Source of the DNA: UBA8389 sp942493385
Lineage (GTDB): Bacteria > Bacteroidota > Bacteroidia > Bacteroidales > UBA1402
Assembly: GCA_942493385.1 (NCBI GenBank)
Contig: OW818699.1
Location: 1,612,001-1,676,000 of the forward strand
Direction: 5' to 3'
DNA: 64,000 bases
The notes under the pieces are model-generated. The model ran no database searches and was not told the origin of the DNA. It saw only the letters and a list, made by a program, of their open reading frames with translations. Made by a program: the position numbers and the translations under genes. Shown piece after piece: positions 52,457 to 61,249 of this stretch (positions are counted from its first letter, which is position 1; the number at the start of each line of letters is the position of its first letter).

Positions 52457-52906
52457 TTATTTTGTTCGCTTGAACGAAATGTATTTCGGCACCATCGGAA
52501 CATAATCTCCCCGATCCCATAACGTGCTGGTAATCATAAGGTCAGCACTGTAACGGTTGCAAGCGATGGGTACATTATGGATGCGGCACTGACGCAACAA
52601 CATCTGAATGTCTGCTTCATGCGGTTGGGGGTTCAGGTCATCAATCAGGAAAACGGCCAAGTCAATTTGTTTGCGTACCACCAGTGCGGCAATTTCGGCA
52701 TCTCCGCCCAACGGACCTGAGTTCATGCAGGTGATTTCAACATTGACACCTTGGGTTTTCAATGCCTTCTCAACGAGGCCACCCGTGGTTCCTGTGCATA
52801 CAATGTGGTGTGCTGAAAGAAAATCGGAATTGTAAATGGCCCACTCAATCATGTCTGCCTTGCGCTTATCGTGGGCTACCAAGGCGATTGTTAGCTTCTT
52901 ATGCAT
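52457..52906 (-). CDS. mgsA: methylglyoxal synthase
   Basis: This enzyme converts dihydroxyacetone phosphate to methylglyoxal and phosphate, a bypass of lower glycolysis. It has 149 residues, the normal length. Family parts are TIALVAHDKRKADMIEWA, HHIVCTGTTGGLVE, SGPLGGDAEIAALV with the catalytic Asp69, and FLIDDLNPQPHEADIQMLLR with His96 and Asp99. The usual DPL in that segment reads DDL here. It stands alone with its own -7 element upstream. Confidence 0.95.
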   Translation of the reverse strand: MHKKLTIALVAHDKRKADMIEWAIYNSDFLSAHHIVCTGTTGGLVEKALKTQGVNVEITCMNSGPLGGDAEIAALVVRKQIDLAVFLIDDLNPQPHEADIQMLLRQCRIHNVPIACNRYSADLMITSTLWDRGDYVPMVPKYISFKRTK

Positions 52907-52938
52907 TCTATTTTGAATTGTTAGTAAACATTTCGGTA

Positions 52939-52946
52939 CAAAGGTA
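52939..52946 (-). promoter_or_regulatory. -7 element of mgsA
   Basis: The minus strand reads TACCTTTG, matching TAnnTTTG, 32 bases upstream of the mgsA ATG. Confidence 0.55.
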
Positions 52947-52985
52947 CGCCCTTTATAACCCGAATGTTCTTGCTAAAGTGAAATG

Positions 52986-53702
52986 TCATTGATTTGTAAT
53001 GTGCTCCGTGAGCTTATCCAACAGGTTAGCCAGTTGTATGTTGTTGATTTCCAGCAGTGGAGCGTTTGCCAGTATTTCTGTGGCCGATTGGATGAACGGT
53101 GCATCCGACAGCAGTTCATTTCCGCAGTTTTCAATCAGATCCCTTAACGCTTGTACCGTCAATTCCAAATGAAATTGCAAGGCAAGTGTCTTATTTCCAA
53201 ACATAAAAGCTTGGTTCAAACATGCTTCCGATTTCAGCAGATGTTCTGCTCCGGCTGGAATGCCAAACGTGTCACCGTGCCAGTGGAAAACAGGTGTTTC
53301 GGAGCTGAATCCATCAAGCAGCGGGTAGTTTTTGCCCACTTCCGTTTTTTGTATGGGGAACCAGCCGATTTCCTTAATATTGTTTGGAGTTACAGGTGCA
53401 CCCATGGCGGAAGCAATGAGTTGCGCTCCAAGGCAAATGCCCAGGACAATCTTGCCCGATTCGATGCAGGTGCGGATGAAAGCTTTTTCGGCCACCATCC
53501 AAGGATACTTGCTGTCTTCGTTGACACCCATCGGACCGCCCATGACGACCAAAAAATCCAACTCTTCCAAAGTGGGTAAGGCTTGTTTTTCGTCGAATCG
53601 GGTCGTCTTGAAGGCATGGCCTTCCATAGTCGCCCAGTCTTTTATGTAAGCTGGACCTTCGAAAGAAACATGCTGGAAACAGTGTATGCGAAGCTGTTTC
53701 AT
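52986..53702 (-). CDS. type 1 glutamine amidotransferase (GATase1)
   Basis: This 238-residue class I amidotransferase has the triad Cys90 (VLGICLGAQLIA), His178 and Glu180 (LALQFHLE), plus the oxyanion region VVMGGPMGVNED. It resembles the stand-alone GMP-synthase-like proteins and gamma-glutamyl hydrolases (for example YfeJ/PuuD relatives) rather than the fused GuaA. No synthase partner is next to it, so it may be a hydrolase of gamma-glutamyl compounds. It is divergent from the exporter set. Confidence 0.88.
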   Translation of the reverse strand: MKQLRIHCFQHVSFEGPAYIKDWATMEGHAFKTTRFDEKQALPTLEELDFLVVMGGPMGVNEDSKYPWMVAEKAFIRTCIESGKIVLGICLGAQLIASAMGAPVTPNNIKEIGWFPIQKTEVGKNYPLLDGFSSETPVFHWHGDTFGIPAGAEHLLKSEACLNQAFMFGNKTLALQFHLELTVQALRDLIENCGNELLSDAPFIQSATEILANAPLLEINNIQLANLLDKLTEHITNQ

Positions 53703-53783
53703 AATAAATCGCTACTTAAAAAAATTGGCAACCTTCAAAGCAAAAACGTTTGTCTTTCATGCTTCAGGTTGCAATCATCAAGT

Positions 53784-53807
53784 ATTAATGCAAAAATAAG
53801 CATTAAT
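53784..53807 (+). promoter_or_regulatory. inverted repeat (operator candidate) upstream of the exporter set
   Basis: ATTAATGC (53784-53791) and GCATTAAT (53800-53807) are perfect 8-base inverted arms around an 8-base A/T spacer. They lie about 35 bases upstream of the -7 element at 53843-53850. The geometry fits binding by a dimeric repressor, but no regulator gene is adjacent. Confidence 0.45.
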
Positions 53808-53842
53808 TTGTTGAAAGTAGGACTATGGAACGAATTTGTTGT

Positions 53843-53850
53843 TAATTTTG
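53843..53850 (+). promoter_or_regulatory. -7 element of the exporter set
   Basis: TAATTTTG matches TAnnTTTG, 43 bases upstream of the barrel-protein ATG at 53894. Confidence 0.5.
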
Positions 53851-53893
53851 GTGTCGTCTAAAACCTTTATTTCGTTTGCTTCCGGCAAAAATC

Positions 53894-55042
53894 ATGAACA
53901 TAAAGCAATTTTTCTGGCTGTTGCTACCCTTTTTGACTTGTCTGAACCTGGAGGCTTCAGACAAGGATTCATTAAATTTTCAAACGCAAATTTCGATTTT
54001 CGGATTGTATAATCCTTCAAATAGTTACACGTTGCTGGCTGGAGGAATGGTTGTTCCTCAAATCGATTATCTACGTGACTTTTCCGATGATAGGCGCATC
54101 AGCGCTGAAGTATCGGGAAGATTCAATTTCAATATGGGTTTTAATCCCTTCGAAAACTACGAGGTGCAAGACCCAGAAACCTCTGCGCGATTATACAGAG
54201 CGTGGGTTCGATTTTCCACTCAGCGAAATGAGATTCGATTGGGATTGCAACAACTAAACTTCGGTTCAGCAACGTTGCTACGACCCTTGCAATGGTTCGA
54301 CGGATTGGACCCGACGGATCCACTGAGGATGACAAACGGCGTCTGGGGCGTTTTGGACCGCATCTATTTTGAGAACAACTCCACCCTTTGGTTGTGGGGA
54401 CTTTACGGAAATACAGACCGTAGAGTATGGGATCGATATCAGATTCAGTACAAATTGCCTGAATTCGGTTTCCGTTTTCAGCATCCGGTTCCGAGCGGCG
54501 AAATGGCCTTGTCAACGAATTATCGATTTTTGGAAAGTGACAGGAACACCATTTATGCGTGGCGTGGACAGGAAACGAAAATCGGTTTGGATGGAAAATG
54601 GGATATTGGCCCTGGCATCTGGTTTGAGAACAGCTACCAATTCAACTCCCAGGCCAGCCCCTTCAAGCAGGGTTGGAACTTGTTGACCGTTGGTGCTGAC
54701 CTGACACCCGAAGGTTTGGATGGTCTTTCATTTAGTGCCGAGCATCTTTTAAGTACGGCTTTTTCTACCGAAATGGATTATCTGAATACAGCGAATATGA
54801 GTGCCTTATCTGCTTCTTGGTCAATCAACATTTTCAACCGATTGAGCGGATTTGTCTTGTACAGCTGGGATACCAATTATTTTTTTCGTTACTTGACCTG
54901 GAGTGCCGATTTTGATAAAAGCTCTTTTTATCTGATCGGTTACTGGAACCCGAATCTATCCACGATCCAGTTGCCAATCGGCTCAAGTTCAGGTTCCTTT
55001 TCAGGCTTCGGCCTTCAACTGATGTATGTCCTCCATTTGTAA
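53894..55042 (+). CDS. outer-membrane beta-barrel protein of the exporter set
   Basis: With the ATG at 53894 (MNIKQFFWLLLPFLTCLNLE) this is a 382-residue exported protein; a frame starting at 53876 adds six residues. After the signal peptide it consists of alternating aromatic-rich strands (WVRFSTQRNEIRLGLQQLNF, LWLWGLYGN, FSFSAEHLL-like LSFSAEHLL) and ends in the barrel-type LQLMYVLHL. It precedes an ABC ATPase by 12 bases and two permeases, so it is probably the outer-membrane part of the same transport route. No defined family was recognised. Confidence 0.8.
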   Translation: MNIKQFFWLLLPFLTCLNLEASDKDSLNFQTQISIFGLYNPSNSYTLLAGGMVVPQIDYLRDFSDDRRISAEVSGRFNFNMGFNPFENYEVQDPETSARLYRAWVRFSTQRNEIRLGLQQLNFGSATLLRPLQWFDGLDPTDPLRMTNGVWGVLDRIYFENNSTLWLWGLYGNTDRRVWDRYQIQYKLPEFGFRFQHPVPSGEMALSTNYRFLESDRNTIYAWRGQETKIGLDGKWDIGPGIWFENSYQFNSQASPFKQGWNLLTVGADLTPEGLDGLSFSAEHLLSTAFSTEMDYLNTANMSALSASWSINIFNRLSGFVLYSWDTNYFFRYLTWSADFDKSSFYLIGYWNPNLSTIQLPIGSSSGSFSGFGLQLMYVLHL

Positions 55043-55054
55043 TACGTTACACCC

Positions 55055-55744
55055 ATGAATGAAATCATCCAAATCAAAAATCTTGTAAAACGCTTTCCCG
55101 TAGGAAAGGATTTTTTTACAGCATTGAACGACATCAACCTGAACTTTACCCAAGGTGAATTCGCCGGATTCACCGGTCCCAGCGGTTCGGGCAAGACCAC
55201 GCTGCTCAACATCATCGGTTCGCTGGACAGCCCGTCAGAAGGCAGTTGCACGGTGATGGGGCAAGATGTGGCACTTTTAAGCAACCGAGAGGCAGCGTTG
55301 CTGCGTAACCAGCACATCGGTTTTATCTTTCAGACCTACAACCTATTGCCCGTGTACACCGTCTTTGAGAACGTGGAATTCGCACTTCTGCTTCAAAAAA
55401 TGACTGCATCAGAACGGCGGAAAGCAGTATTGGAGGCGCTCGAATGGGTTGGCCTTACGGATAAGATGAAATCCCGTCCCAACATGCTTTCAGGTGGAGA
55501 AAGCCAGCGCGTGGCCATTGCCCGCTCCATGGTCAAAAAACCGGAGATTGTCTTGGCCGACGAACCCACCGCCAACCTGGACTCCAAAAATTCACACCAC
55601 ATCCTGCAAACGATGAAAAAGCTGAACGAGGAACTCAACGTGACCTTCCTCTTTGCCACGCACGATGAAAAGGTGATGAAATACCTGCGGCGCATCGTTT
55701 CGCTGGAGGACGGCAAAGTTGTTTCAGATCGCATAACCGGATAA
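55055..55744 (+). CDS. ABC transporter ATP-binding protein (LolD/MacB type)
   Basis: This 229-residue ATPase of the LolD/MacB/FtsE class has Walker A GPSGSGKTT, the Q loop IFQTYNLLPVYT, signature LSGGESQRVAIARSM, and Walker B IVLADEPTANLD. It drives the two FtsX-like permeases encoded next, 4 bases downstream. Such complexes extract lipoproteins or peptides from the outer leaflet of the inner membrane. With a LolA-like protein further on, a lipoprotein or lipid cargo is plausible. Confidence 0.93.
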   Translation: MNEIIQIKNLVKRFPVGKDFFTALNDINLNFTQGEFAGFTGPSGSGKTTLLNIIGSLDSPSEGSCTVMGQDVALLSNREAALLRNQHIGFIFQTYNLLPVYTVFENVEFALLLQKMTASERRKAVLEALEWVGLTDKMKSRPNMLSGGESQRVAIARSMVKKPEIVLADEPTANLDSKNSHHILQTMKKLNEELNVTFLFATHDEKVMKYLRRIVSLEDGKVVSDRITG

Positions 55745-55748
55745 AGCC

Positions 55749-56909
55749 ATGATTGCCTTTAAACTCGCTTACCGTAATTTGATGGGTGCCGGACTTCGTA
55801 CCTTTCTGAACGTTAGTGTGTTGTCTTTCGCATTTGTCCTGATCATCTTTTTTAACGGGATGATGGACGGTTGGCACCGTGAAAGCCGCATCGACACCAT
55901 TGCTTGGGAAGCCGGTCAGGGTCAGCTCTGGCATCCGGCGTTGGACCTATACGACCCATTGACGCTCCAAGATGCACACGCAGCATTGGATAAAAAAGCA
56001 TTAGCCTTGGTTCAAGACGGACAGCTCACTCCGATTTTGGTCATCCCTGCCACAGCTTATCCGCAAGGTCGCATGGAAGGAATTCTGTTGAAAGGCATCG
56101 ATCCGTCACAGAAAATTCTGGATTTGCCTTCAGCTAAGCTGATGAAAACGAATGCCTGTTACGGCATGATCGGAAGTCGGGCTGCCAAAAACATGAAACT
56201 GAAAGCTGGTGACCGTTTGTTGATTCGCTGGCGAGACATACACGGCACGTTCGATGCCAAGGAAATCATATTGGCCGAAGTTTTTCAAAGCAACGTTGCC
56301 TCCGTCGATAACGGTCAGGTTTGGTTGCCCATCGACACGCTCCGAGCAATGACCAACATGCAGGGACAAGCAACGTTCCTGGTTTCCTCCAAAGCGTACG
56401 CAGGTGGCGATTTGGGCGAATGGAAATGGAAAGACCTGAATTTCTTGCTCTTGGATCTCGACAACATCGTCAAAGCCAAGAAAACGAGTGGGACAATCAT
56501 GCAGATGCTGTTGCTTTTCATCGCCTTGTTGGCCATTTTTGACACTCAGGTATTGTCGATTTTCCGCCGACAAAGGGAGATTGGCACGTATATTGCATTG
56601 GGCATGACCCGCTGGCAAGTAGTGGGTATTTTTACGGTAGAGGGCGCCGCATACAGTGTCCTTGCGGCAATCGTAGGCGCTGTCTGGGGAATACCATTGA
56701 TGCTCTACATAGCCCATACCGGAATCAATTTCGGAGTGGACGACATCGGCATCACCATGCGAAGTGTGATTTATCCGTATTATAGCTTTTGGCTTATTGG
56801 GAGTACCATCATCTTGGTCATTCTTGCCGCTACCATCGTTAGCTACCTGCCTGCACGGCGCATCGCAAAAATGAAACCTACCGACGCACTTAAAGGAAAA
56901 CTGCAATGA
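55749..56909 (+). CDS. FtsX/LolE-like ABC transporter permease
   Basis: This 386-residue permease has the four-helix MacB/FtsX topology: one helix near the N-terminus (about 16-36), a large periplasmic domain (about 40-250) and three C-terminal helices (about 255-275, 300-325, 345-372). The coupling-helix region between helices 2 and 3 has REIGTYIALGMTRWQV. It ends in PARRIAKMKPTDALKG, typical of this class. Its stop overlaps the next permease start as ATGA. Confidence 0.92.
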   Translation: MIAFKLAYRNLMGAGLRTFLNVSVLSFAFVLIIFFNGMMDGWHRESRIDTIAWEAGQGQLWHPALDLYDPLTLQDAHAALDKKALALVQDGQLTPILVIPATAYPQGRMEGILLKGIDPSQKILDLPSAKLMKTNACYGMIGSRAAKNMKLKAGDRLLIRWRDIHGTFDAKEIILAEVFQSNVASVDNGQVWLPIDTLRAMTNMQGQATFLVSSKAYAGGDLGEWKWKDLNFLLLDLDNIVKAKKTSGTIMQMLLLFIALLAIFDTQVLSIFRRQREIGTYIALGMTRWQVVGIFTVEGAAYSVLAAIVGAVWGIPLMLYIAHTGINFGVDDIGITMRSVIYPYYSFWLIGSTIILVILAATIVSYLPARRIAKMKPTDALKGKLQ

Positions 56910-58180
56910 TCAAATTCTTATTTCGAGGCATCTTACGTGATAAAAGCAGAAGCCTGCTTCCCATCATCATTGTATCCATCGGTGTTTTCCTCACCATTGT
57001 CATGATTGGTTGGATGAACGGTGTTTTTGGGGACATTGTCGATATCAACGCCAATTTCACGACCGGTCATGTGAAGGTGATGACGCGTTCGTACGCTGAA
57101 AACGAAAACCAGTTGCCCAACGATTTGGCTTTGCTGGATGTGAAGAACCTCACCGATTCCCTTCGGCAGGAACATCCGGACATGATCTGGGTGCAACGCA
57201 TCCGTTTCGGTGGACTCATCGATGTGCCCGACAGCAAAGGCGATACCCGCAGCCAGGGTCAAGCCATCGGTACGGCGCTGGATTTGTTTCATCCCGAATC
57301 GGGAGAGTTGGAACGCATGAACATCCGAAAATCGCTTCAGAAAGGCGTCGTCCCCACCAAACCCGGTGAAGCGCTCATCAGTGACGAATTCGCCACCCGA
57401 TACCACGTGGCCGTTGGCGACAGTTTCACCTATTTTGGAACCACCATGAACGGAAGCATGGCTTTTAAAACGTTCATCGTAAGCGGTACGGTTACGTTCG
57501 GCACGTCCATCATGGACAGAGGGGCCCTAATCATTGACCTGACGGATGCCAGACTGGCTTTGGATATGGAAGATGGTGCAGGAGAAATTTTAGGTTTCCT
57601 TCCTCAAAACGTGTATGACGAAACCTTGGCCAAAGAAGTGGAAACGGCTTTCAATGCCAAACACAGTCGTCCCGACGATGAATTCTCGCCACAAATGTTA
57701 CGCCTAAGTGAACTCAACAGCATGGGGCAATACATCGCTATTGCCGAAAACATCAGTTTCATCATGATTTTCGTCTTTGTGCTGGGCATGGCCGTAGTTC
57801 TCTGGAATACCGGATTGTTGGGCGGTTTGCGCCGCTACAACGAGTATGGTCTGCGGCTGGCTTTGGGTGAGGAAAAGAAGCATATTTACAGAAGCTCGCT
57901 GGTGGAAGCCGTGCTCATTGGTTTCCTTGGGTCATTATTTGGAACTGTCCTCGGGTTGATTGTAGTCTATACCCTCCAAAACCATCCTCTGGACGTGAGT
58001 GGCATGACGGGCAAAGTCACCATGCTGATGCCGCAAACCTACAGGGCTATTGTCTCGCCCAGCCTGTTTTACATCGGTTTTATTCCTGGCCTTGCGGCGA
58101 TGGTGTTGGGTAATGCCCTGGCAGGCAGAGCCATCTACAAAAGAAAAACGGCAGAGTTGTTTAAGGAGTTGGAAGTTTGA
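56906..58180 (+). CDS. FtsX/LolC-like ABC transporter permease
   Basis: This 424-residue permease has the same topology as its neighbour: an N-terminal helix (PIIIVSIGVFLTIVMIGWMNG), a periplasmic domain of about 230 residues, then three helices, with the coupling segment RRYNEYGLRLALGEEKKHIY. Together with the preceding permease and ATPase it makes a heteromeric LolCDE-like complex. The start overlaps the upstream stop by 4 bases. The 3' end overlaps the convergent GH5 gene by 20 bases. Confidence 0.92.
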   Translation: MIKFLFRGILRDKSRSLLPIIIVSIGVFLTIVMIGWMNGVFGDIVDINANFTTGHVKVMTRSYAENENQLPNDLALLDVKNLTDSLRQEHPDMIWVQRIRFGGLIDVPDSKGDTRSQGQAIGTALDLFHPESGELERMNIRKSLQKGVVPTKPGEALISDEFATRYHVAVGDSFTYFGTTMNGSMAFKTFIVSGTVTFGTSIMDRGALIIDLTDARLALDMEDGAGEILGFLPQNVYDETLAKEVETAFNAKHSRPDDEFSPQMLRLSELNSMGQYIAIAENISFIMIFVFVLGMAVVLWNTGLLGGLRRYNEYGLRLALGEEKKHIYRSSLVEAVLIGFLGSLFGTVLGLIVVYTLQNHPLDVSGMTGKVTMLMPQTYRAIVSPSLFYIGFIPGLAAMVLGNALAGRAIYKRKTAELFKELEV

Positions 58181-59279
58181 CCGAATGTAGAATGCTGTCA
58201 ACAAGTATCGGGAAAATCCACGTTTGGTCTTTCCGATTAAAAATGGCGAAACCTTGGTTCGAAGTTTGTCCGTTGTCCCACCATACGGTAGGAATCTTCC
58301 TTTTGGCGGCAGCTTTTACAAAATAGGCGGCATGGATGGCTCTATCCTGGGTGTTGTTCTTATTGACTGAACCCCATTCCCCAATTACGACGGCTATACC
58401 CTTGCTGATGAAACGTTTGTAATAGTAATCCATGTCCTTGTCAACGGCTTGTTGGTCGGAAGGGCTGCCCCAGGTGTTGCTGCCTGGATTTTGCATGCTG
58501 AACGAATAAGGGCCGTAATTGTGGATGGAAACAATAACGTGAGAGTCGTTGTCAGGGATTTCAAACGCATCCAATGCAACCGCCGAACTGTTTGCCGCAT
58601 AAGCTGGGCACATGATGAACCGTTTGGCATTGTTGCCACCCGTCTTTCGAATGGCTCTAAGAGCTGTCAGATTCAGTTTATTAACCATTTCGCGTCCCTC
58701 CGCAGTTCCACCCGTCCATTCTTCGGGTGTGTTGATGAGACGTGGTTCGTTCATGGTTTCAAAAATCAAGTGGTCGCCATAGGCTTTGAAATGGTTGGCG
58801 ATTTGTGTCCAAAGTTTGGATAGTTGTTCTTCAACAGCTGCTTTGTCCACCAAAGTCGGTTTCAGCCACGATCCAACCTGCTTTTTGTTGAAATCATCGT
58901 GGTGTACGTTCAAAATGACAAACAGATTGTTCTTAAAGGCGTAATTCACAACGGTCTCCACCCTTTTCAACCAGGCGGAATCGATCGTATAATGAGGTGC
59001 CGGACCCAAATGGGGGTACCACGTGGTGGGTATTCGTATCGATTTGAATCCTTTCTGGCCGATTGCATCGATCATTGCCTCGGTGGTCATCGGATTGCCC
59101 CAACTGGTTTCTCCGTTGGGAAAGGCATCCAAGGTGTTGCCAAGATTCCAACCTTGACCCATTTCGGCGGTGAATTGCAGGGTCGAGATGTTTCGTATTT
59201 CTGAATAGGCTGTGTTTGCTGAAACTGTTATCCAGTAGGGCATGACGAACAATACGATGTAAAGAAGGTTTTTATTCAT
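58161..59279 (-). CDS. glycoside hydrolase family 5 endoglucanase-like
   Basis: This is a 372-residue secreted enzyme. The N-terminal hydrophobic segment (residues 4-22) looks like a signal peptide. GH5 features are GWNLGNTLDAFPNGETSWGN, IRIPTTWYPHLG, VHHDD, the acid/base Glu178 in ETMNEPR, IHNYGPYSF and the nucleophile Glu301 in IGEWGSV. The pattern (GNTLD, NEPR, HNYGPYSF) is closest to subfamily GH5_4, which cleaves beta-1,4-glucan, xyloglucan or mannan. The gene lies antisense between the exporter permease and the LolA-like gene and has its own -7 element. Confidence 0.92.
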   Translation of the reverse strand: MNKNLLYIVLFVMPYWITVSANTAYSEIRNISTLQFTAEMGQGWNLGNTLDAFPNGETSWGNPMTTEAMIDAIGQKGFKSIRIPTTWYPHLGPAPHYTIDSAWLKRVETVVNYAFKNNLFVILNVHHDDFNKKQVGSWLKPTLVDKAAVEEQLSKLWTQIANHFKAYGDHLIFETMNEPRLINTPEEWTGGTAEGREMVNKLNLTALRAIRKTGGNNAKRFIMCPAYAANSSAVALDAFEIPDNDSHVIVSIHNYGPYSFSMQNPGSNTWGSPSDQQAVDKDMDYYYKRFISKGIAVVIGEWGSVNKNNTQDRAIHAAYFVKAAAKRKIPTVWWDNGQTSNQGFAIFNRKDQTWIFPILVDSILHSVKLPTP

Positions 59280-59308
59280 GGTTGGCTTTTCTATTTTTCT
59301 CTATGGTA

Positions 59309-59316
59309 CAAAAATA
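59309..59316 (-). promoter_or_regulatory. -7 element of the GH5 gene
   Basis: The minus strand reads TATTTTTG, matching TAnnTTTG, 29 bases upstream of the GH5 ATG. Confidence 0.5.
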
Positions 59317-59402
59317 AGTTTTTTTATCTAACTTCGTGTTCGGATCAGGTTAGGAAGTCAATCCCTTTTACAATCGCATCTGGTCTCTAATGGAATACCG
59401 AG

Positions 59403-60143
59403 ATGAAACAATTAAATCTTTTGCTGGCCGTCTGTATGCTTGTTACAGCTAGCTTCGTATCTGCACAGGATGCCAAAACCATTCTTGCCAAGGTGGACCT
59501 AAACATGGCGTCCAAAAACCGAATTTTCGAATCGACCATGATCGTACACGGTAAACGGGCAAGCCGCAGCATGACAGCTCGTTCCTACTCCGTGGGCGAA
59601 CAGAAATCGTTCACCGAATACCTGAGTCCGGTTCGGGAACAGGGCACCAAGATGCTCAAAGTGGGCAATCAGCTCTGGATTTATTCGCCATCCACCGACC
59701 GTACCATCTTAATTTCCGGGCAGATGCTCCGCCAGTCGGTGATGGGTTCCGACCTTTCGTACGAAGACATGATGGAGGACAACAAGCTCACAGAGAAGTA
59801 CAAGGCCGAAACCGTTGGTTCAGAAGTAATTGACGGCAGGAAATGTTACGTACTGGAACTCACTGCGATAGTAGCCGATGTCAATTATTATAGACGCAAG
59901 ACTTGGATTGACAGTGAACGCTTCGTACCCTTGAAGGAAGAACTGTTCGCAAAAAGCGGTCAGCTTCTCAAGCAAACACTTTTGAGTGGTGTCAAGCAGG
60001 TTCAAGGCCGTTGGTTTCCTACGGTGATCAATTACAAGGATATGTTGAAAGCAGGTGACGGAACAGAATTCCGCATGACGAGCATCCAGTTCGACCAAGT
60101 CATTCCGGACTACATATTTTCAAAAGCTGCATTGAAAAAATAA
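59403..60143 (+). CDS. LolA-like outer-membrane lipoprotein-sorting protein
   Basis: This is a 246-residue exported protein (signal peptide ending SFVSAQ). The body is a LolA/LppX-like half-barrel of the family annotated outer membrane lipoprotein-sorting protein (PF17131-like): SRSMTARSYSVGEQKSFTEY, KMLKVGNQLWIYSPSTDRTI, DDLSYEDMM-like SDLSYEDMMEDN, VLELTAIV. Such proteins carry lipoproteins or lipids across the periplasm. It lies 1.2 kb after the LolCDE-like genes, separated by the antisense GH5 gene, and 2 bases before umuD. Confidence 0.87.
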   Translation: MKQLNLLLAVCMLVTASFVSAQDAKTILAKVDLNMASKNRIFESTMIVHGKRASRSMTARSYSVGEQKSFTEYLSPVREQGTKMLKVGNQLWIYSPSTDRTILISGQMLRQSVMGSDLSYEDMMEDNKLTEKYKAETVGSEVIDGRKCYVLELTAIVADVNYYRRKTWIDSERFVPLKEELFAKSGQLLKQTLLSGVKQVQGRWFPTVINYKDMLKAGDGTEFRMTSIQFDQVIPDYIFSKAALKK

Positions 60144-60145
60144 GA

Positions 60146-60601
60146 ATGGCCAAAAAGAAACCCGTACTTCAACTATTTTCTGCCGATACCACCACCGAGC
60201 TTTTGCTACCGTTGGTGGACAGCGGCATCTCAGCCGGATTCCCAAGTCCAGCCCAAGATTATTTGGACCTTCGGCTCGACTTGAACAAGGAGCTGATTTC
60301 AAACCCTTCGTCCACGTTTTTCGGTCGTGTAAAAGGCCAATCCATGAAAGATGCTGGCATTCTTGACGGGGATATTCTGGTCATTGACAAATCGTTGAAT
60401 CCACAGGACGGCGATACTGCTGTTTGCTACATCGACGGCGAATTCACACTGAAGTTCATCCGGATCGAAAAGGATGCCGTCTATCTTGTACCTGCCAACC
60501 CCGCTTTCGAGCCCATCAAAGTGACTGAGGAAAATAACTTCTTAATATGGGGCATCGTGACCTACACCATTCAGGACCACAAACATCGTCAGCGGAAATA
60601 A
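60146..60601 (+). CDS. umuD: UmuD-like self-cleaving SOS mutagenesis protein
   Basis: This 151-residue S24 (LexA-type) protein without DNA-binding domain is the partner of DNA polymerase V. The cleavage site region is SAGFPSPAQDY, with the cut expected between Ala30 and Gly31 (E. coli has Cys-Gly). The catalytic Ser66 is in GQSMKDAGI and Lys103 in EFTLKFIR. Cleavage on RecA filaments activates it. It begins only 2 bases after the LolA-like stop, with no visible promoter of its own in that gap, and is followed by an SRAP gene and umuC. Confidence 0.93.
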   Translation: MAKKKPVLQLFSADTTTELLLPLVDSGISAGFPSPAQDYLDLRLDLNKELISNPSSTFFGRVKGQSMKDAGILDGDILVIDKSLNPQDGDTAVCYIDGEFTLKFIRIEKDAVYLVPANPAFEPIKVTEENNFLIWGIVTYTIQDHKHRQRK

Positions 60602-60602
60602 T

Positions 60603-61247
60603 ATGTGCTTCATGTCCCGCCTCACGGTTTCAGCCAGTGAACTAAAATCAAGGTTTCAGGTTGATTTGGACGATCCGGAAGATCGTTGGCAACCAGCTAT
60701 GGAATTTAGTGCATTCGTGCACCCGAAGATGCCGGTCGTGGCCAGCAACAAGCCGGACAAACTGCAGTTTTTCGAATGGGGACTGATGCCTTCTTGGGCG
60801 AAGGACAAGACCTTGCAAAACAATACCCTGAATGCCCGCATAGAAACCCTCCACGAAAAACCTTCTTTCAAAAACGTGCTCAACAACCGTTGCCTAATAC
60901 CCGCCGACGGGTTCTACGAATGGCAATGGTTGGACGAGAAGGGCAAGAACAAACAAAAATACCTGCTCACCGTCGATGATGAGGACCTCTTCGCCTTCGC
61001 CGGCCTTTGGAGCGCATGGGCAGACCGCAGCACGGGTGAGCTGCTGGAAACCTACACCATCATCACCCGCCCTGCCAACGAACTTATGGCGAGAATCCAC
61101 AACAGCAAGCAGCGCATGCCCTGGATACTGCCCCGCAAGGACGAAAACGACTGGCTTCGTGGCAAGGAGCTGGCTTTCAACGATGTAAACTTGAAGGCTG
61201 AACCCTTGGCCCAAAAGCCCATCATCACACAAGCATCCCTATTTTAA
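60603..61247 (+). CDS. SOS response-associated peptidase (SRAP/YedK-like)
   Basis: This 214-residue SRAP-family protein covalently captures abasic sites in single-stranded DNA. The catalytic Cys2 follows the initiator (MCFMSRLTV), which fixes the start. Other conserved parts are NARIETLHEKPSFKNVLNNR, CLIPADGFYEWQW with the active-site Glu, and ARIHNSKQRMPWIL with the His. The usual MCGR start is changed to MCFM. It lies 1 base after umuD and 2 before umuC, so abasic-site protection and error-prone bypass are encoded in one unit. Confidence 0.93.
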   Translation: MCFMSRLTVSASELKSRFQVDLDDPEDRWQPAMEFSAFVHPKMPVVASNKPDKLQFFEWGLMPSWAKDKTLQNNTLNARIETLHEKPSFKNVLNNRCLIPADGFYEWQWLDEKGKNKQKYLLTVDDEDLFAFAGLWSAWADRSTGELLETYTIITRPANELMARIHNSKQRMPWILPRKDENDWLRGKELAFNDVNLKAEPLAQKPIITQASLF

Positions 61248-61249
61248 AA

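Noticed and set aside
59329..59336. -7 element TAACTTCG before the LolA-like gene
   Set aside because: One mismatch to TAnnTTTG; possible but not supported by a -33 element.
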